A DNA stretch of 64,000 bases from Epiperipatus broadwayi (GCA_028023455.1 JAQFVV010006203.1:12192348-12256347); one strand, 5' to 3'. Counted from the first letter of the stretch, positions 50,082 through 62,794 are shown. Translations and numbers: made by a program. Notes: generated from the sequence alone by a model not told the origin.

Positions 50082-50823
50082 TTTACGTTAAGTTACCAAT
50101 CTCCGGATCGTTACAATTGGCTTTCCCAACTCGGGCCGATCTTTAATAAACCACAAATACCCTGAGCAAATTTTGTCAAAATGAAATATTTTTATCTGTT
50201 TACATAAAGTCGTATACTTTAAATCTGATAAAAGCACTGCCAGAAAGAAATAGCACATATATTAAAACCAACGGAAAGATATAAATAATTTTAAACTGTA
50301 TTTTGTTAAAAAGAAAGTCAAACGGTTGCAATTGATATGTTTTTTTTGTTGATATATATTATGCTTTTATGTGTATAGGTGCGCACAGCCACGTAAGTTT
50401 ATGATCGAAATGTGGTACCTTACGATGAGTACCGTTGGGAATTTACTTCAGTGTAATCCTATTTAAGCATTTTAATCAGTCATAAATAAGTTGATGGTAT
50501 TTATAATTGTGCTGCAAATATACACGCATAAACCCATTATCTTTCAAAATATATTTACTTCAATGCAACCTTCCTAAATAATTTAAATAATTTGCTTGTC
50601 ATGCCGTGAGTAAAAATAAAATGTATAAAATAAAATAGAATTCTCGGGAGGAGGAGGTGTAAACATAAATGGTCCTTAGGAAAGCGATAGTAAACATGTT
50701 TTTTATATATAGTCTTTATACTAACCGAATGTTTGTAAATTTTGTTAATCGTGTACCGTAATTACTAACCCTGAGTAAAATATTTTTTTTTTTGATCATT
50801 TTTTTTAAGCAACTTTACTGATA
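50082..50823. repeat. Junction fragment between two LTR-like repeats
   Basis: 50079-50115 is the terminal 37 bases of a plus-oriented TGTAAC-family unit (GTTTACGTTAAG...CTCCGGATCGTTACA), fused to the truncated minus copy. The rest has weak similarity to family internal sequence (GCACTGCCAGAAA at about 50229) and is otherwise unassigned. Confidence 0.45.
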
Positions 50824-53032
50824 TGTAACGAGCACAGACGTTCGTTACACTGTTTTTTTTTTATTTATTAAACATGAAAGTAAATTAAAAAGTTCGCATT
50901 TAAAAATTTTCTTTAAGAATTAAAAATTGAAATTAAATATCATCTTAAACTCGTATATGTTAAATCGCACAGATAATGAAAAATTATTAAAATAAAACTT
51001 TATTAAAGAAAAAGTAGTTTAAAACTAAATTTTAAAAAGATTTGGAGATAAAATTATATCTTTAAATTTATCTTTAAATATATTTTTGATTTGGAAAACA
51101 GGTTAATTAATCAGAAATGGAAATGATTGTTAATTAGTTAAATGTAAACCAGCCTTGGGCATTTAAATGTAAAAACATTGGTCAGATAGGAAAACAATAG
51201 AAACTTTTAGCAAATGAAATAAATCCATTGGGAAATCGGACCTCAACGAAAAGGATCATCACATCGATGACGTAATGTTAAGTCAATCTTTCAAAGTAAT
51301 ATAAAAGGACAAGTTTGGAAATTATTAGTTAGTGTATGATTATTACGATGTGACAGATAGGTGTTAGTGCAGAGGTGCGGGAGAAGCGATTGAAGAGACG
51401 CACGATTCAATCACTTCAGTTTTGCCAAAGAAAGAAAGAGAAATGAACTATCATTTTCTACATTGAGGACCAATTAAATTAAAAAACCTCCGAATGAATA
51501 AATAAAACATCGGCTAAATGTATACCAATATCTTCAGGATGGCGTGGGAATTCCCGTTCAAACTTACAAACGACAGATAAAGATGAACTGTTTAAAACCG
51601 TAAGAACTTTACAATTAATGAACATTAAATTAAAAACTTTTCGTATTTAAAATAATTGCATTAGTTTCCTATCTGACTAAAGCAGTTAAAATGTTATTTG
51701 ATGTATTTTTTATTTATTTGTGTAAAATCATTTCCATTTATTTAATTTTGTTCTTTAAGTTTATTTATGATTTCTGTTTTCCGATAAATTAAAATATATC
51801 AATGTTAAACTTAAGTCGGGCGTGAATGGCTGTATAGATTTGTAAAGTTATATTAGGGGAGGGTAATCTTAGGTTATTTGTTTCGTGGTTAAATTGGGTC
51901 AATGGATTGGATATATTGGTGTGATTAGTAGATGTAATATTGATTCGCTACAGGCAGAATCGCTTCATACGCCGCACACTTCCGTTTGCCTATGGAAGGA
52001 ATTATAAGTCGGATACCGCAGTTCCTTTCTATGGAGTTTTTTGTTTTATTGCTCTTCTTTGCAGATAGATGTAATATTCCTATCTCATGAGAAGCAATTT
52101 CTTCTCTTAACTTTTTGTGCTGCCGTATTTTATTACATTGAATACATCGATATATCAGATGAATTGATGCCAGTTTGACTACAAATTTTAACCTAAGGTT
52201 AAATAGGGATAGAATGTTTATTTTCAAAAGCAAATTTATGTGGTCTATTCATACTCGACCCTAAATAGAAATGCATTAAATTTAAGTTGTTTATAGATGC
52301 TTGCATGGATTGTTTATTGGTTAACTATGTTTTGCGTTTCCATATTTGATCAAAATATATAGACATTCGATAAATAATGATACCTTACAGTGAGTATCAA
52401 AAATGTATTTATTCGGATGTCTTTTAAGTTATTGGTGACAATGCAAGTATCTTATGGTGAATACTATTGGGTTACGTATAAATTTCCCTCCGCAATTGTC
52501 AGTAATCAATAATTTTGTATTTTGATCGTTTATGTTTACTTTGGAATGTGTTTAACCGTGTAATCTATGTAACTGATCTATAGCAACATATTAAAACAAG
52601 CTTTTATAATCCCATCTGTGCGAACTTAATTAAAATGTAAACTGATAATATAATAGAAATTAAAATGTAAATTAAAATCTAAGGTAAAGTTAAAAATAAT
52701 GTTAAATTTTGAAATGTAAAACTAATACTAAAATAATTTTAAATCTTATATATATGTGCATAAATAAATGTTTGTATGTTAATTACTGGCAGTGGCTTAT
52801 TTTATTTATTTTTTTAATATTGAAATATAATTAGATAAGATATTATATTATTTAATCTCTGCTATTCCACTGAGCTAGTGACATGGGCTAACGACCGGAA
52901 TCAAAATAAAAAAAAAAAATTTTTTTTTTTGACTTATGTATCTGCCTACTTTATAAATTTTTCTAGGTTCAAATGCCTAGATGGCGCCCTGTAGTGCAGT
53001 TTACGTTAAGTCACAATCTCCGGATCATTACA
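50824..53032 (+). repeat. Solo-LTR-like repeat, TGTAAC family, plus orientation
   Basis: A 2.2-kb unit starting with hairpin TGTAACGA (50824-50831) / TCGTTACA (50842-50849) and ending CTCCGGATCATTACA at 53032, followed by ATAT. It holds a TATA box TATAAAAG at 51300-51307 and overlapping AATAAA at 51497-51506, spaced like U3 and R of an LTR. The right part (51790-53032) is the reverse complement of 48536-49500. A minus open frame at 52233-51925 has no recognised family. Confidence 0.65.
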
Positions 53033-54839
53033 ATATATATATAAACACCCAGATATGACATAATAATTTCTGAACATATTTGACTTGCCACAAAAGAAAA
53101 ATATCTGATTAAAATTTTTAAGATATATTTTAATGATCTAAATACCTTATACTATGTTTACTTATATATATATAATCTGCACACATATGTGCAGTACAAT
53201 AATTGATTAACATATAAATGAAATTCATCTTCTATCATATTTGAATTTATCAAAATAATAAAATTATTAAAAATATCTTTCACAATTAATTCCATTTGAA
53301 AAATATACATAAAATTCACACATATGTGTATATCTATGAAATATAGATGATATAAATTAAAATTTTTATAATCAATCAAAGTATTTTCTTTTTCCTTTTT
53401 TAAAAAAAAATAAAGTCAGTCTTGACAGGATTGACACATCCGTACACTTAGATTTTAAATGATTCTTTTCTCTTTATTTTCTAATCTAAAAAGATTTTTG
53501 ATGTCTCCTTTTCTTTTTCAAAATAAAATTTAAAATAATAGCATTCTCTTTATATATATATCACTATTACAGGTTGCTCTTGATTATAGCATTTTTAAAT
53601 TTAAAATATAGGTTTAAAATGTTATTTTTACTAAAGAAATTATTTAAAATATTGTTATCATTATATATAACATTACTCACTATTGTATGTATGTTTATCA
53701 GTGCTTCTCTGCATATAGCTGAATCAGCATATGTATAAATTAATTTTTTAATAAGCTGAAAAATTTCTGTTGGTGAGATTGATTTGTAGACACATTGGGA
53801 AAAGCATAATTCAGGTGGTTGGCTTTTAATGATCTCCCTTCTGTCTAGGATTTGATAGACTTCAACCAGTGTGCAGGCTAATTGATTCATTGGAAATTGA
53901 CCCCGGCTTCATGTGAATCAAAACTCTTCCATAGTGAACTATAGAATAGCCACTGGACTTGCTTTCCTTGCATTTTTACTTCTTCATGGTAACTGTATAA
54001 ATCTGGAAACCAATTCTGCTATCCAACTAACTCACAAGAAACCAACTCTCACAAGAAACTATCCAACTATTCTGGACAGCCAAATAGTGCCAACTGCTTC
54101 TCAAAAAATTATTACTATCAAAAAACTTTCTAATATTTTAGCAACCCTTTTATATAGTCAGCTGAGATGACAAAAACACATTAATTAAAACATATTTTTA
54201 TCTTTTTAATATTTTAATCACTTTTAATTACTTTTGAAAGCAACTTTGAAATTTTATGAAAAGTACAAGTTTTTACTTAAAAAAAGATTTCTAATAAATA
54301 GAAATTGTATAATTATTAGTTTAACATGCTTGTTTTTTATTTCAAAATCAGAATTCAATAAAAAGTAATTATTAGACCTTTTTAACTATTTATTTCATAA
54401 TGAAATTTTATTTTAAATCTGGAATTATTTAACTCTTTACTGTTTTTTTTCCCAGGGAAATGAAGAAAAATCTACAAAATTTTTGTTGTCTCTATTTATA
54501 GCCAGCTATAGCAAAGAATTTTAATCTTTAATTTTATATAGGCATTTTTTAAAATTTTGTAGTTTTTATTCTAGTGAATATTTTTATTATACTTATATTA
54601 TTTGATATTATATATATATAAATAAACATCTGTAGTTTCCTGTTTTAATTTTTACTTTATTTCAAAAATTTTATTTCATTTAATTTAACCAAAATAACTA
54701 TTTTATTCATATACAGAGAAATCTAAATTGTATGTTCCCCCCCCCTGCTATTTATTATTTTTTGTGGCCAGCTTTAGTTCACATTACAATACACATATAT
54801 AATAACTGAAATACAGGCTTATTACATACTTGTATCAAT
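53033..54839. other. P450 intron 2, unassigned
   Basis: AT-rich. A 107-residue minus frame (53890-53567) and an 85-residue plus frame (53913-54170, with a signal-like hydrophobic start) are open, but neither matches a family I know nor has splice or promoter support. They are probably chance. Confidence 0.4.
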
Positions 54840-55165
54840 ATATGTATTACATAGGGTATATGAGCACAGACTTTCACACAATCCACCGCTTACCACTCTA
54901 TCTCATATCATTGATACACATGAGCACATATATGTCGAAAAGATAAATAATTACCAATATATGTATTTCATGCTAAACCAGCAATCATCAGTTGGTCCAG
55001 ATTATCATCTCCTCACATATATGCAATAAGTGCTCAGATATATATTAAGATAGCCAATCTTCATACTTTAATGGACAAGCTTCAATCCACTCCACCCTTC
55101 AACTCTTCAGCCATCCATGCTATTGAAAATCTGATGATGGAATGCTCAATGACCACCCTGAGGCC
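54840..55165. repeat. Single-arm copy of the 6.9-kb fold-back unit
   Basis: Matches the left arm at 6909-7185 through GATACACATG, AAATAATTACCAATAT, GCTAAACCAGCA, CATCAGTTGGTC and CTTCAGCCATCCAT. It has no inverted partner, so the arm also moves as a single unit. Confidence 0.7.
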
Positions 55166-55203
55166 AAGATTATATATATATATTATATTACAAAGAAATC
55201 AAG

Positions 55204-55940
55204 TCATATATCACATGACCTAATTTAACAAGCTTGTATTACAAATGTTATATAATGAGCTTGCAAAAACTCTTAGCAAGCTTTTCAGAATATCCCCAAC
55301 CTCAGATCAGTTTCTGCTTCTAGCTTTCTCAATGAGGTGCTAGGATATTCAAGCACTAGATTTGAAATACTAGGTCAAGCCCAGCACTTTATCTAATAGA
55401 TAACTATTAACTAGGAAATCAGAAATTTTCAGATATTCATATGTCTTCCAATCCAATTATCTAACTTAAATGGCCACATGGGACTGAAATAAATTCGAAT
55501 ACAGCATATACTAATAGCTTTAGCAATATAAAATCGCCAAAGCCCTAATAGCAAGGTCATATATCACATGACCTAATTTAACAAGCTTGTATTACAAATG
55601 TTATATAATGAGCTTGCAAATAGTTCTTAACAAACTTTTCAGAATATCCCTAACCTCAGACCAGTTTCTGCTACTGGCTTTATCAGTGAGGTGCTAAGAT
55701 ATTCAAGCATTAGATTTAAAATCCCAGGCCAAGCTCAGCACTTTAGCTAATGGATAGCTGGATTGGAAGACATGTGAATATCTAAAATTTTCAGATTTTC
55801 TACTTAATAGTTATCCATTAGACAAAGTGCTGAATTTGGCCTGGTATTTTAAATCTAATGCTTGAATATCCTAGCATCTAACTGAGGAAGCCAGTAGCAA
55901 AAACCAGTCTGAGGTTGGGGATATTTTGAAAGGCTTGTAA
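55204..55940. repeat. Repeat cluster: two direct copies and one inverted
   Basis: A unit starting TCATATATCACATGACCTAA occurs at 55204-55440 and again at 55557-55790. An inverted partial copy (about 55799-55940) follows, with CCAGTCTGAGGTTGGGGATA opposite its complement in both direct copies. The structure resembles the palindromic cluster at 25.3-26.6 kb, but the family is different. Confidence 0.7.
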
Positions 55941-57902
55941 AATGAATGGACAATTTAGTATTACCTCATTATCATTATTAACTCAAATTTTTTGAAAACT
56001 GCTTTCATTTGTTAAGCTTTATTCATGATTTGGAAATGTTTAAAAATTGCAATTAAATATATTTTAGGGATTAAGATAGCTAGTGTTATCTATTAGCCAT
56101 GTTGTTTACTTATTTAAAGAATTTTGTAAACATGTGTGATTAAAAATAATTACTGGCATGTTTTAATTATATCAGAAAAATAAGTTTTTGCAAATTGATA
56201 ACTAAAATAGGCTTGCTCAGAAAATAATTTTGCCCTTGATCTTTTAGACTTCACACTTTGCCTTCTTAGTGTGGATTATAAGGAACCTTGTCAAATAGTT
56301 AAAAAAAGTTATTGTGTTGCTGATCAATACTAAAAAGTTTATTTCTGGCATGGGGTTTATAACCATCAGAATATTGAACCCTACTTGCTGAATTACATAC
56401 AATCTTGTGCCAATTGATTTCACATATATTTAATTGCAGTTAAAATAAATGCACTTCTCAATAATGAAAATGAACAAATTTTAAACCAAACTGCATCTAG
56501 AAAGGTAAAATCCAATTGTGACTAATATTAAGAAAACCATCAATAAAAATATTTCTCTAAGGAAGTACCAAAGAACTCTGCATCATGTCCATAGGAAAAT
56601 CCATATATGTAAATTTAATTGTACCATTATAGAGAAACAATCTCTTCTTGGCCAAATCTTGCACTTAATGTAACCACTGTAAAGGAAGGACACCAAGATG
56701 AAAGCACCATAATGTTTTCAATCCATTACATTTATGAAAGGAAGTGACTGATATATATATATATGTGTGTGTGTGTGAGAGAGAGAGAGTATTTGTGTAT
56801 TATGTGTTAAAAATATATTTTATATTGAATTCAGTATTTTGGATATTCATGGAAAATACCGGAATTAAAAACTGCAGATCAGTAATCATAGTGCAAAAAC
56901 TAACTCACTACAATGATTCTGCCAGCAGCCTGCCAAAATCTAAATCAGTGCTCTTGAGTCTTATTATATTATATTTACCTTTTCATATCAACTTAAATAA
57001 TACAAGTTTTGTATGATTGTATAAACTGTGGTTAAAAAACATGGACATTCAAGGAAATGTATACTTAGAGAGAGAAACCTATTATCTTTGGCACCAATGC
57101 ATCTAACTCAGATTTTCACAAACTTTGTCATGGAATATACACCTCTATCTAGAGTATTAGAAACTTGTTGGTGGACTCATTTTATAATTGTATGGTTGGT
57201 TCTTAGTAAATAAACAGATTTTCATTCTATACATAATATTATAACTATTGTTGTGTTCTGAGACTCAAAAACAAAAATTTAATCAACACAAAAAATCCAG
57301 ATATTATAAATCTTTATTAAAATAGTTAGATTTAATTTTTTTTTCACATTTTATCTATTTCAGCAAAAGAACAAAAGTCTTGGTTTATTCAAATATAAAA
57401 TTAAGCAAATGTCTGTTAGCGTATTAATATATTTTAGATTGACTTGGGTCCTTTATGAATGAGCTAAAAATCCTAAGAATGTCCGCTGACTGTAAATATT
57501 TTCAAATCTTTTACAGTATAGCTTAAGACCCAGGTAATAGAATAAGATGCAGATGTATTAATCTTTAACCATATAGCAATTTGAATATTTAAAATTCCAT
57601 AGGATTGGAAAAAATACAACCGGAAGTTTTCTTTATGTCCAAAATAGCTCATTATTTAATATAAGTCATCATTATCTTTAATCCCAATAATTAAGATTAT
57701 ACTTTATATAGATCAAATATTTTAAAAATTTAATGCAAAAGTTCCAGTTAAATATTAAAGATGGTTGATTTGTTAAAACAGTTTCTAGGCAGCGTGTTAA
57801 AAAATTTAGGTTAATAAAAATCAGATAAAATTAGAATTAATTATAATATGAAAGTTAAAGTAAATTAAATAAAATAATTTTCTATAATTTAAAAATACTT
57901 AC
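55941..57902. other. P450 intron 2, 5' part, feature-poor
   Basis: AT-rich. A composite microsatellite (AT)n-(GT)n-(GA)n lies at 56750-56788. No gene is recognised. Confidence 0.5.
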
Positions 57903-58412
57903 TTGTAAAAGTATTGTCATCTGATTTTTCACTTTTGTATTTCTTTTCCAGATAAACATCAATGTAATCTTGTTGGTTATTTGCGTCATAACTTGATTCG
58001 TGCTCTTTTATAATATCGTGCATAAACTGTTTTACTGCGATGACAGATTCAGCATACAAATGCCAACTTTTAAAAAGAAATCATAATGACGGTAAGAAAT
58101 TAATTGGAGTAGTCATTTTAGAACCATTAAGGATATTATCAATTTTTTCCAATAAGTTTTCGTATGTCTGATCATCGTAATCCATTTTTTTATTGCAAGC
58201 TAAAGATAACATTACATTACTAATGCCTTTGCAAAACAGTGCTTGAGGATCAAAAGATTCTCCATTTTTTCGTTTTATTTCATTTATTATAAATTGTGCT
58301 TCTTGGATTATGTTATCCTCTAAACTTGACTTTCCAATGCCAAAGTCTTTTATAGTTGACAGTGCAAATTTTTTCTGCTCTTTCCAAAGTTTCCCACTTG
58401 AAAAAATAAGTC
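57903..58412 (-). CDS. P450 exon 2: B'-G helix region, contains in-frame TGA
   Basis: Acceptor AG at 58414-58413, donor GTAAGTA from 57902. It begins GLIFSSGKLWKEQKKFALST (the W-x3-R/K haem-propionate region of helix C) and IKDFGIGKSSLEDNI, as in CYP2 proteins. The frame reaches TTPINFLPSL, then TGA (58083-58081), and continues without shift through FFLKSW, VKQFMHDIIKEH and QQDYIDVYLEK to the donor. Both sides of the TGA read as P450, and total length is normal with the stop counted as one residue. An Arg or Trp codon with one base change would explain it. An intron here would have to be only 24 bases (GT at 58089, AG at 58066), which is implausible. Confidence 0.85.
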
Positions 58413-58624
58413 CTAAAAATATAATCATAAATAAATAAAAGGTGGCATTAAATAATTAAGAAACTAATACTATAAACCAGTAATAAACCACTATACCTCA
58501 CATGATCACCGTTCTTTATACTTACACAAGCTATTTTTACAGATGCAAAACACAGCATTCAGTAGCACCACTCAGTGCAATCAGAGTAATCAATGGATGC
58601 AGGAAGGTTTATGCATGAAATTCT
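58413..58624. other. P450 intron 1, 3' part
   Basis: Short intronic sequence between the fold-back element and exon 2. Nothing further is recognised. Confidence 0.6.
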
Positions 58625-59384
58625 TATATCCCCAGACTAGCTTTCATCCGTGAAAAGCCTTGGATATGTGAGTACTGCATCTAGAACTTAGGATCTAACG
58701 CAACCCTCCAGAAGTCACCTTTTTTACCTTATTAGATAAGTATAAAACTTTCAGTCCAAAATTCAATTCAAACTCATTAGCTTGTATAGTCATATAGGTC
58801 TGAACTCAGTTCAGCATCCATACTTTTGATGTCTTTGGTTCTTCAATAACCAACAGTCACCATAATCCTATTAGTACTATTGTATGAAGAGTTTTGCTTC
58901 TGTGAAGATAATTTATGTAAGAATAAAGAATGATGATCAGGTGATGTTTAGTAGTTTAATATTAATCCTTCCCAATAGGATTATGGTGAGATGAACCATA
59001 ATCTTATTAGTGCTACTGTATGAGGTTTTGCTTCTGTGAAGACAGCTTATGTAAGCATAAAGAATGGTGATCATATGATGTTTAATGTTTTAATACCAAT
59101 TCTGTCAATAGGATTATGGTGTCTGTGGTTATTAAAGAACCAAAGATGCCAAAAAGTGTGGATGCTGAACTGAGTTCAGATCTATATGACTATACACGCT
59201 AATGAGCTTGAATTGAAAACATTCTTGTGTTTTCATTTTGGACTCCAAGTTTTATAGTTAACTAATAAGGTAAAAGCTGGCTGCTGGAGAGTTGCATTAG
59301 ATCCTAAGTTCTAGGTGCAATGTTCTCAGGATCCAAGGCTCCTTACTGATGAAACCCACAAGCTAGAAATTAGTCTGGAGATAT
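58625..59384. mobile_element. Fold-back element with tandem core, in P450 intron 1
   Basis: Left arm 58625-58860 and right arm 59122-59384 are inverted copies; CTGAACTCAGTTCAGCATCC (58802-58821) is mirrored at about 59163-59182. Between them lie two tandem copies of a ~127-base sequence (58861-58988 and 58997-59121), each starting CATAATC and ending GATTATGGTG. No coding sequence. It occupies about half of intron 1. Confidence 0.75.
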
Positions 59385-59944
59385 TAGCTAAGAATATTAG
59401 TTACTCAATAACTGATCACTTTGAATGTTGAGCTGAATTGGTTATGTCCAGCTATATAAAAGGAAAGTCCCAAGTCTATTGAAAAGTTTTCAAGTTTGCT
59501 TAACTTGCATTCGAATTCAGGTTGGCTGCATATACACACATGTATACACCCACAATTAACAATTGATGAATTTTTAATTAATTAGATTAAGAAGATGGTA
59601 ACCAATGATCATCTTTTTTTTTGTTTAATTGTAATATCCTAAATATGTTTAATTGTTTGTTTGCTTTTTATAACATATGAAAATTAATATTCGTTTGAGA
59701 TATAAAATGTTTTTCTAATTAAAAAAAAAAGAAACGGAATTAGATATTTTGACCCGGAAGTCATTTACTTATTTATTTTACAGAATCAAGAGTTTTAAAT
59801 GTTTTGGTTTTTTCTCCAAGAATTAATTGACTTTCGATTTAAAACTAAATAAAAAATTAAACTACGTGCAAATATATATATATCCCTACTATATTTGATG
59901 TTTTTAATAACTAAGATTTTTTTGTAAAATAAAATAATTCTTAC

Positions 59945-60299
59945 CATGATAATTATCGCTGTACCACTGAAATAGAAAGGCTTTCGGTCGCCCAGAAAAT
60001 ATGTCTCCGTTTTTTAAAAATGCTTCTTTAATTATTTCGTAGTTACCAAGCACAATTATTGGATTTCCAAAAAATTTGATTTCATATATTGGTCCGTATT
60101 GTTTAGTTAATTCGTTTAGAAGTTTATAAGCCATAGGCTTGAAAAGATATGTATTTCCTATAAATGGAAGTCCTTTGGGACCTGGAGGAGCATTTCTTTT
60201 TTTCCGAGAAATACGAACAAATACAACTAATAATATAAAACATAATAATAATGTAATAGTCATAGGACTATTTAAAATAGCTCTGATATTTTCAATCAT
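59945..60299 (-). CDS. P450 exon 1: membrane anchor to B helix
   Basis: The start ATG at 60299-60297 gives MIENIRAILNSPMTITLLLC, with a hydrophobic anchor at residues 13-29, then basic RISRKKR, the proline hinge PPGPKGLPFIGN and the beta-1 and A-B helix segment YGPIYEIKFFGNPIIVLGNY and GDIFSGRP. The donor GTAAGA starts at 59944, phase 1. This is the standard N-terminus of an ER-anchored CYP2-type P450. No Met lies upstream in frame with a better anchor, and the length before the hinge is normal. Confidence 0.92.
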
Positions 60300-60593
60300 T
60301 GTAATCGAAAATATAAAGAATTCTACGTAGAAAATACGAAACCAGTTTTTTTAAAAAAAAATAGTTGTATGGTCAGATTATCATTATCAAAATTAGTTGA
60401 ATCCAGGAGTTTCATTTTAATTAATCAAACCAAGATTATTTGATAAATATTAAAAGTTTATTGTATATCAATATTATAAAATTTTATTTATATATACATT
60501 ACTTTACAAGTATTATAAAAAGACAATTGTTATAATAATTAATGTAGTAGATAATAAGATGAGAATATATAAATAAATGAATCAGGAAATGAG

Positions 60594-60706
60594 TCTTGCG
60601 TTGTTGGCCGAGAGGTATCGCAGCTTCCATACAAGCAAGTAGTTGGTTGCAGACGGTTGTGGGTTCGCGTCCCGGCCGATGCTATGACATATGGAAAAAA
60701 ACAAAA
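60594..60706 (+). mobile_element. Older tRNA-derived SINE
   Basis: Starts near GTCTTGCGTTGTTGGCCGAG, with A box TTGGCCGAGAGG, B box GTGGGTTCGCGTCCC and the end CCGATGCTATGACATATGG plus an A-rich tail. It is the same family as 8986-9087 and 9537-9640 but more diverged. No clear target duplication is visible. It lies about 300 bases upstream of the P450 start codon. Confidence 0.75.
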
Positions 60707-61149
60707 AAAGCAATATGTCAAATGAAATTATGTAATAGTAATCTTTTTTTATTAAATTATAATTTAGAACCTGTATTTATAAGCTAACTAATAATAATAA
60801 TAACACTAATAATAATGATTTTTATCACCATCATTCGTATGATCAAACTGTTTTGAAAATAGTCTTATAATTATATATGAATCAATATAGTTTGATAAAA
60901 TATCAAATTACTCATTTTTTGCACAAATTTAAATAATATTGGGATTTAAACCCGGATAAAATTTGCGCAAATGTTTTCAAGTCATTTAATAACCTTTCAA
61001 TACCAATATATCTTCGGCGTCCTAATCGTGACTGCGCAGCCGTATAAATGCATTCGACTTGAAAGAGGTAAAATAATAAATATCTAAGAATAACAATTAA
61101 TTACCTTCTTGGGTAACAAATATAATCTCCTTATACAATATTCATTAAT
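60707..61149. other. AT-rich spacer upstream of the P450 gene
   Basis: No recognised feature. Confidence 0.5.
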
Positions 61150-62590
61150 ATCCTTATCATTTTAAATCGACTGCAGGATGAAGATCTCTCCAAGAGTAAT
61201 CAGTTTCTTTACTCATAGACTCTCTTCTCCACACCCACCAATAACCTACCTTATTTATCAATTCATTTTACAAATGATGTCTTTCTAGGTTTTTGCATGG
61301 GATCTAATTAGGACTACAACTGAATATCATTATTTCTTTTGACAGTATGTCCGTACTAGCTCCATTCCATATTTTAATCTTTTAAATTATGTCAATGATA
61401 AATGTTTGCACTCTCATCATGGTATAACTTTTGATTTCTTCATCTTACATGCATTTCTTCATACTTTATTGAGTAATATGAAGTCTCTATATTGATCTTC
61501 TTCTAAGTGTCCAAGTCTTAGATCCACTATTAAGAATTGGTAAACACATTTGTTAAAAATATTTAATTTCAAACAAAGAGACACGTTATGCTACATCACT
61601 TCTATCAAAGTATTTGTACTTATTAACTTCATCTAATTCATGATAATCAGTGTTTATTTTCTTTCTCTGAAACAGTCCATTGAACATTAATTTAGCCTTT
61701 CTGCCATTTATCATTAGTCTTATTTTCATCTAATAAATTTTTCAATATTTCCTGAAGCTGTGAAGCATTATTTACAAATTCTAAATGATGTAAATAATTC
61801 ATGGATATTATTCTTTTAGCCTTTTATTTTATTCTATAAAATACTTCTTTAAAAGAGCTGTAAAATGTTTTGGAGTTATGGAGTCATCCTGTCATATATA
61901 CATCCTAATCAATGTTAATCTTATTTTCACCATGTAATCTAATAATTTCTGTTAAACATTTAATAACTAGTCTTCAGAGTATAATAATTTCCACTATATT
62001 TTGATGGTATAAAGCTTTAATCAATGAGAAAATGTTTATAGAATCTAGTGCCTATTCATAATGGTCCTTTTTATAATTTTTACAATGTTTAGATGTAATC
62101 CATTGTTGTAAGCCATTTATAAATCTAACTTGTTCTTTGTTTGATACTAGTTCAAATTTTATTAGAGATGGATTGTAATAATCTTGTTAAAGATTTTGTA
62201 TAGAAATGATAGAAGTCTGATTATTTTATAATTCCTACTATTTTCTTCATCACTTTTCTTAAATATCAATATTATTATTGCAGTTTCTAATAGTCTTTAT
62301 ATCTTTGTCATATAGTTTGCCAATAATTTTTCCATTTGTTTCATCTGATTTTTTTAAGATATCAGTAATGATAACATCATTTCTTGGACTTATGTTGTTT
62401 TTTTTTTCATAAATTTAATTGCATGTCCGATCTGTTCATTTAAAACGCTTGGCAATTCAGATGAATTAGTTTTGGTTATGGTGGGTATTTTGTTTTTTAT
62501 TAATATGTATTCCTTGTAAAACTCTTCCAGCCATTTTTGATGTCGTCCCACTGTTTAACAATAGTTCCATCTTTTATTTTTATTGGTTAA
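61150..62590 (-). pseudogene. Decayed LINE reverse transcriptase (RTE/BovB-like wording)
   Basis: Minus-strand translation through many stops gives, in order, KDGTIVKQWDDIKNGWKSF (about 62575), HAIKFMKKKN and DVIITDILKKSDE (about 62430-62350, the pre-palm segment), a long degraded palm, then the C-terminal CLPILNSGSKTWTL (about 61530), typically PVLTYGSETWTL, and a tail toward 61160. It is heavily decayed and much older than the LINE at 1.5-4.3 kb. The clade is uncertain. The region 62590-62790 shows nothing further. Confidence 0.6.
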
Positions 62591-62794
62591 ATAACTTCTT
62601 CTAATACTAAGAAGTTTTGTACTTGGAGACTTTTATTTTCTTCTATATGTTTCTTTTGCAATTCACAGTTAGATTTTCTTATGACATTATAATTTTATTT
62701 TTGTTACATTTTACAAACCTCCGGATATTCACTCTTTCTTCATGAAGCATTTTTAAAAATATTTATGTTTCTTCTTTTCATTATATATATATAT

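Noticed and set aside
50824-53032. DNA transposon with terminal inverted repeats TGTAAC/GTTACA
   Set aside because: The inverted ends could fit, but the TG...CA ends, TATA and AATAAA spacing and 4-base ATAT flanks favour an LTR. Not fully excluded.
53567-53890. 107-residue open frame on the minus strand
   Set aside because: It contains no motif I recognise and has no splice sites, promoter or repeat context that support a gene.
53913-54170. 85-residue plus frame with a hydrophobic, signal-like start
   Set aside because: It overlaps nothing informative and is low in complexity. A hydrophobic start is common in AT-rich chance frames.
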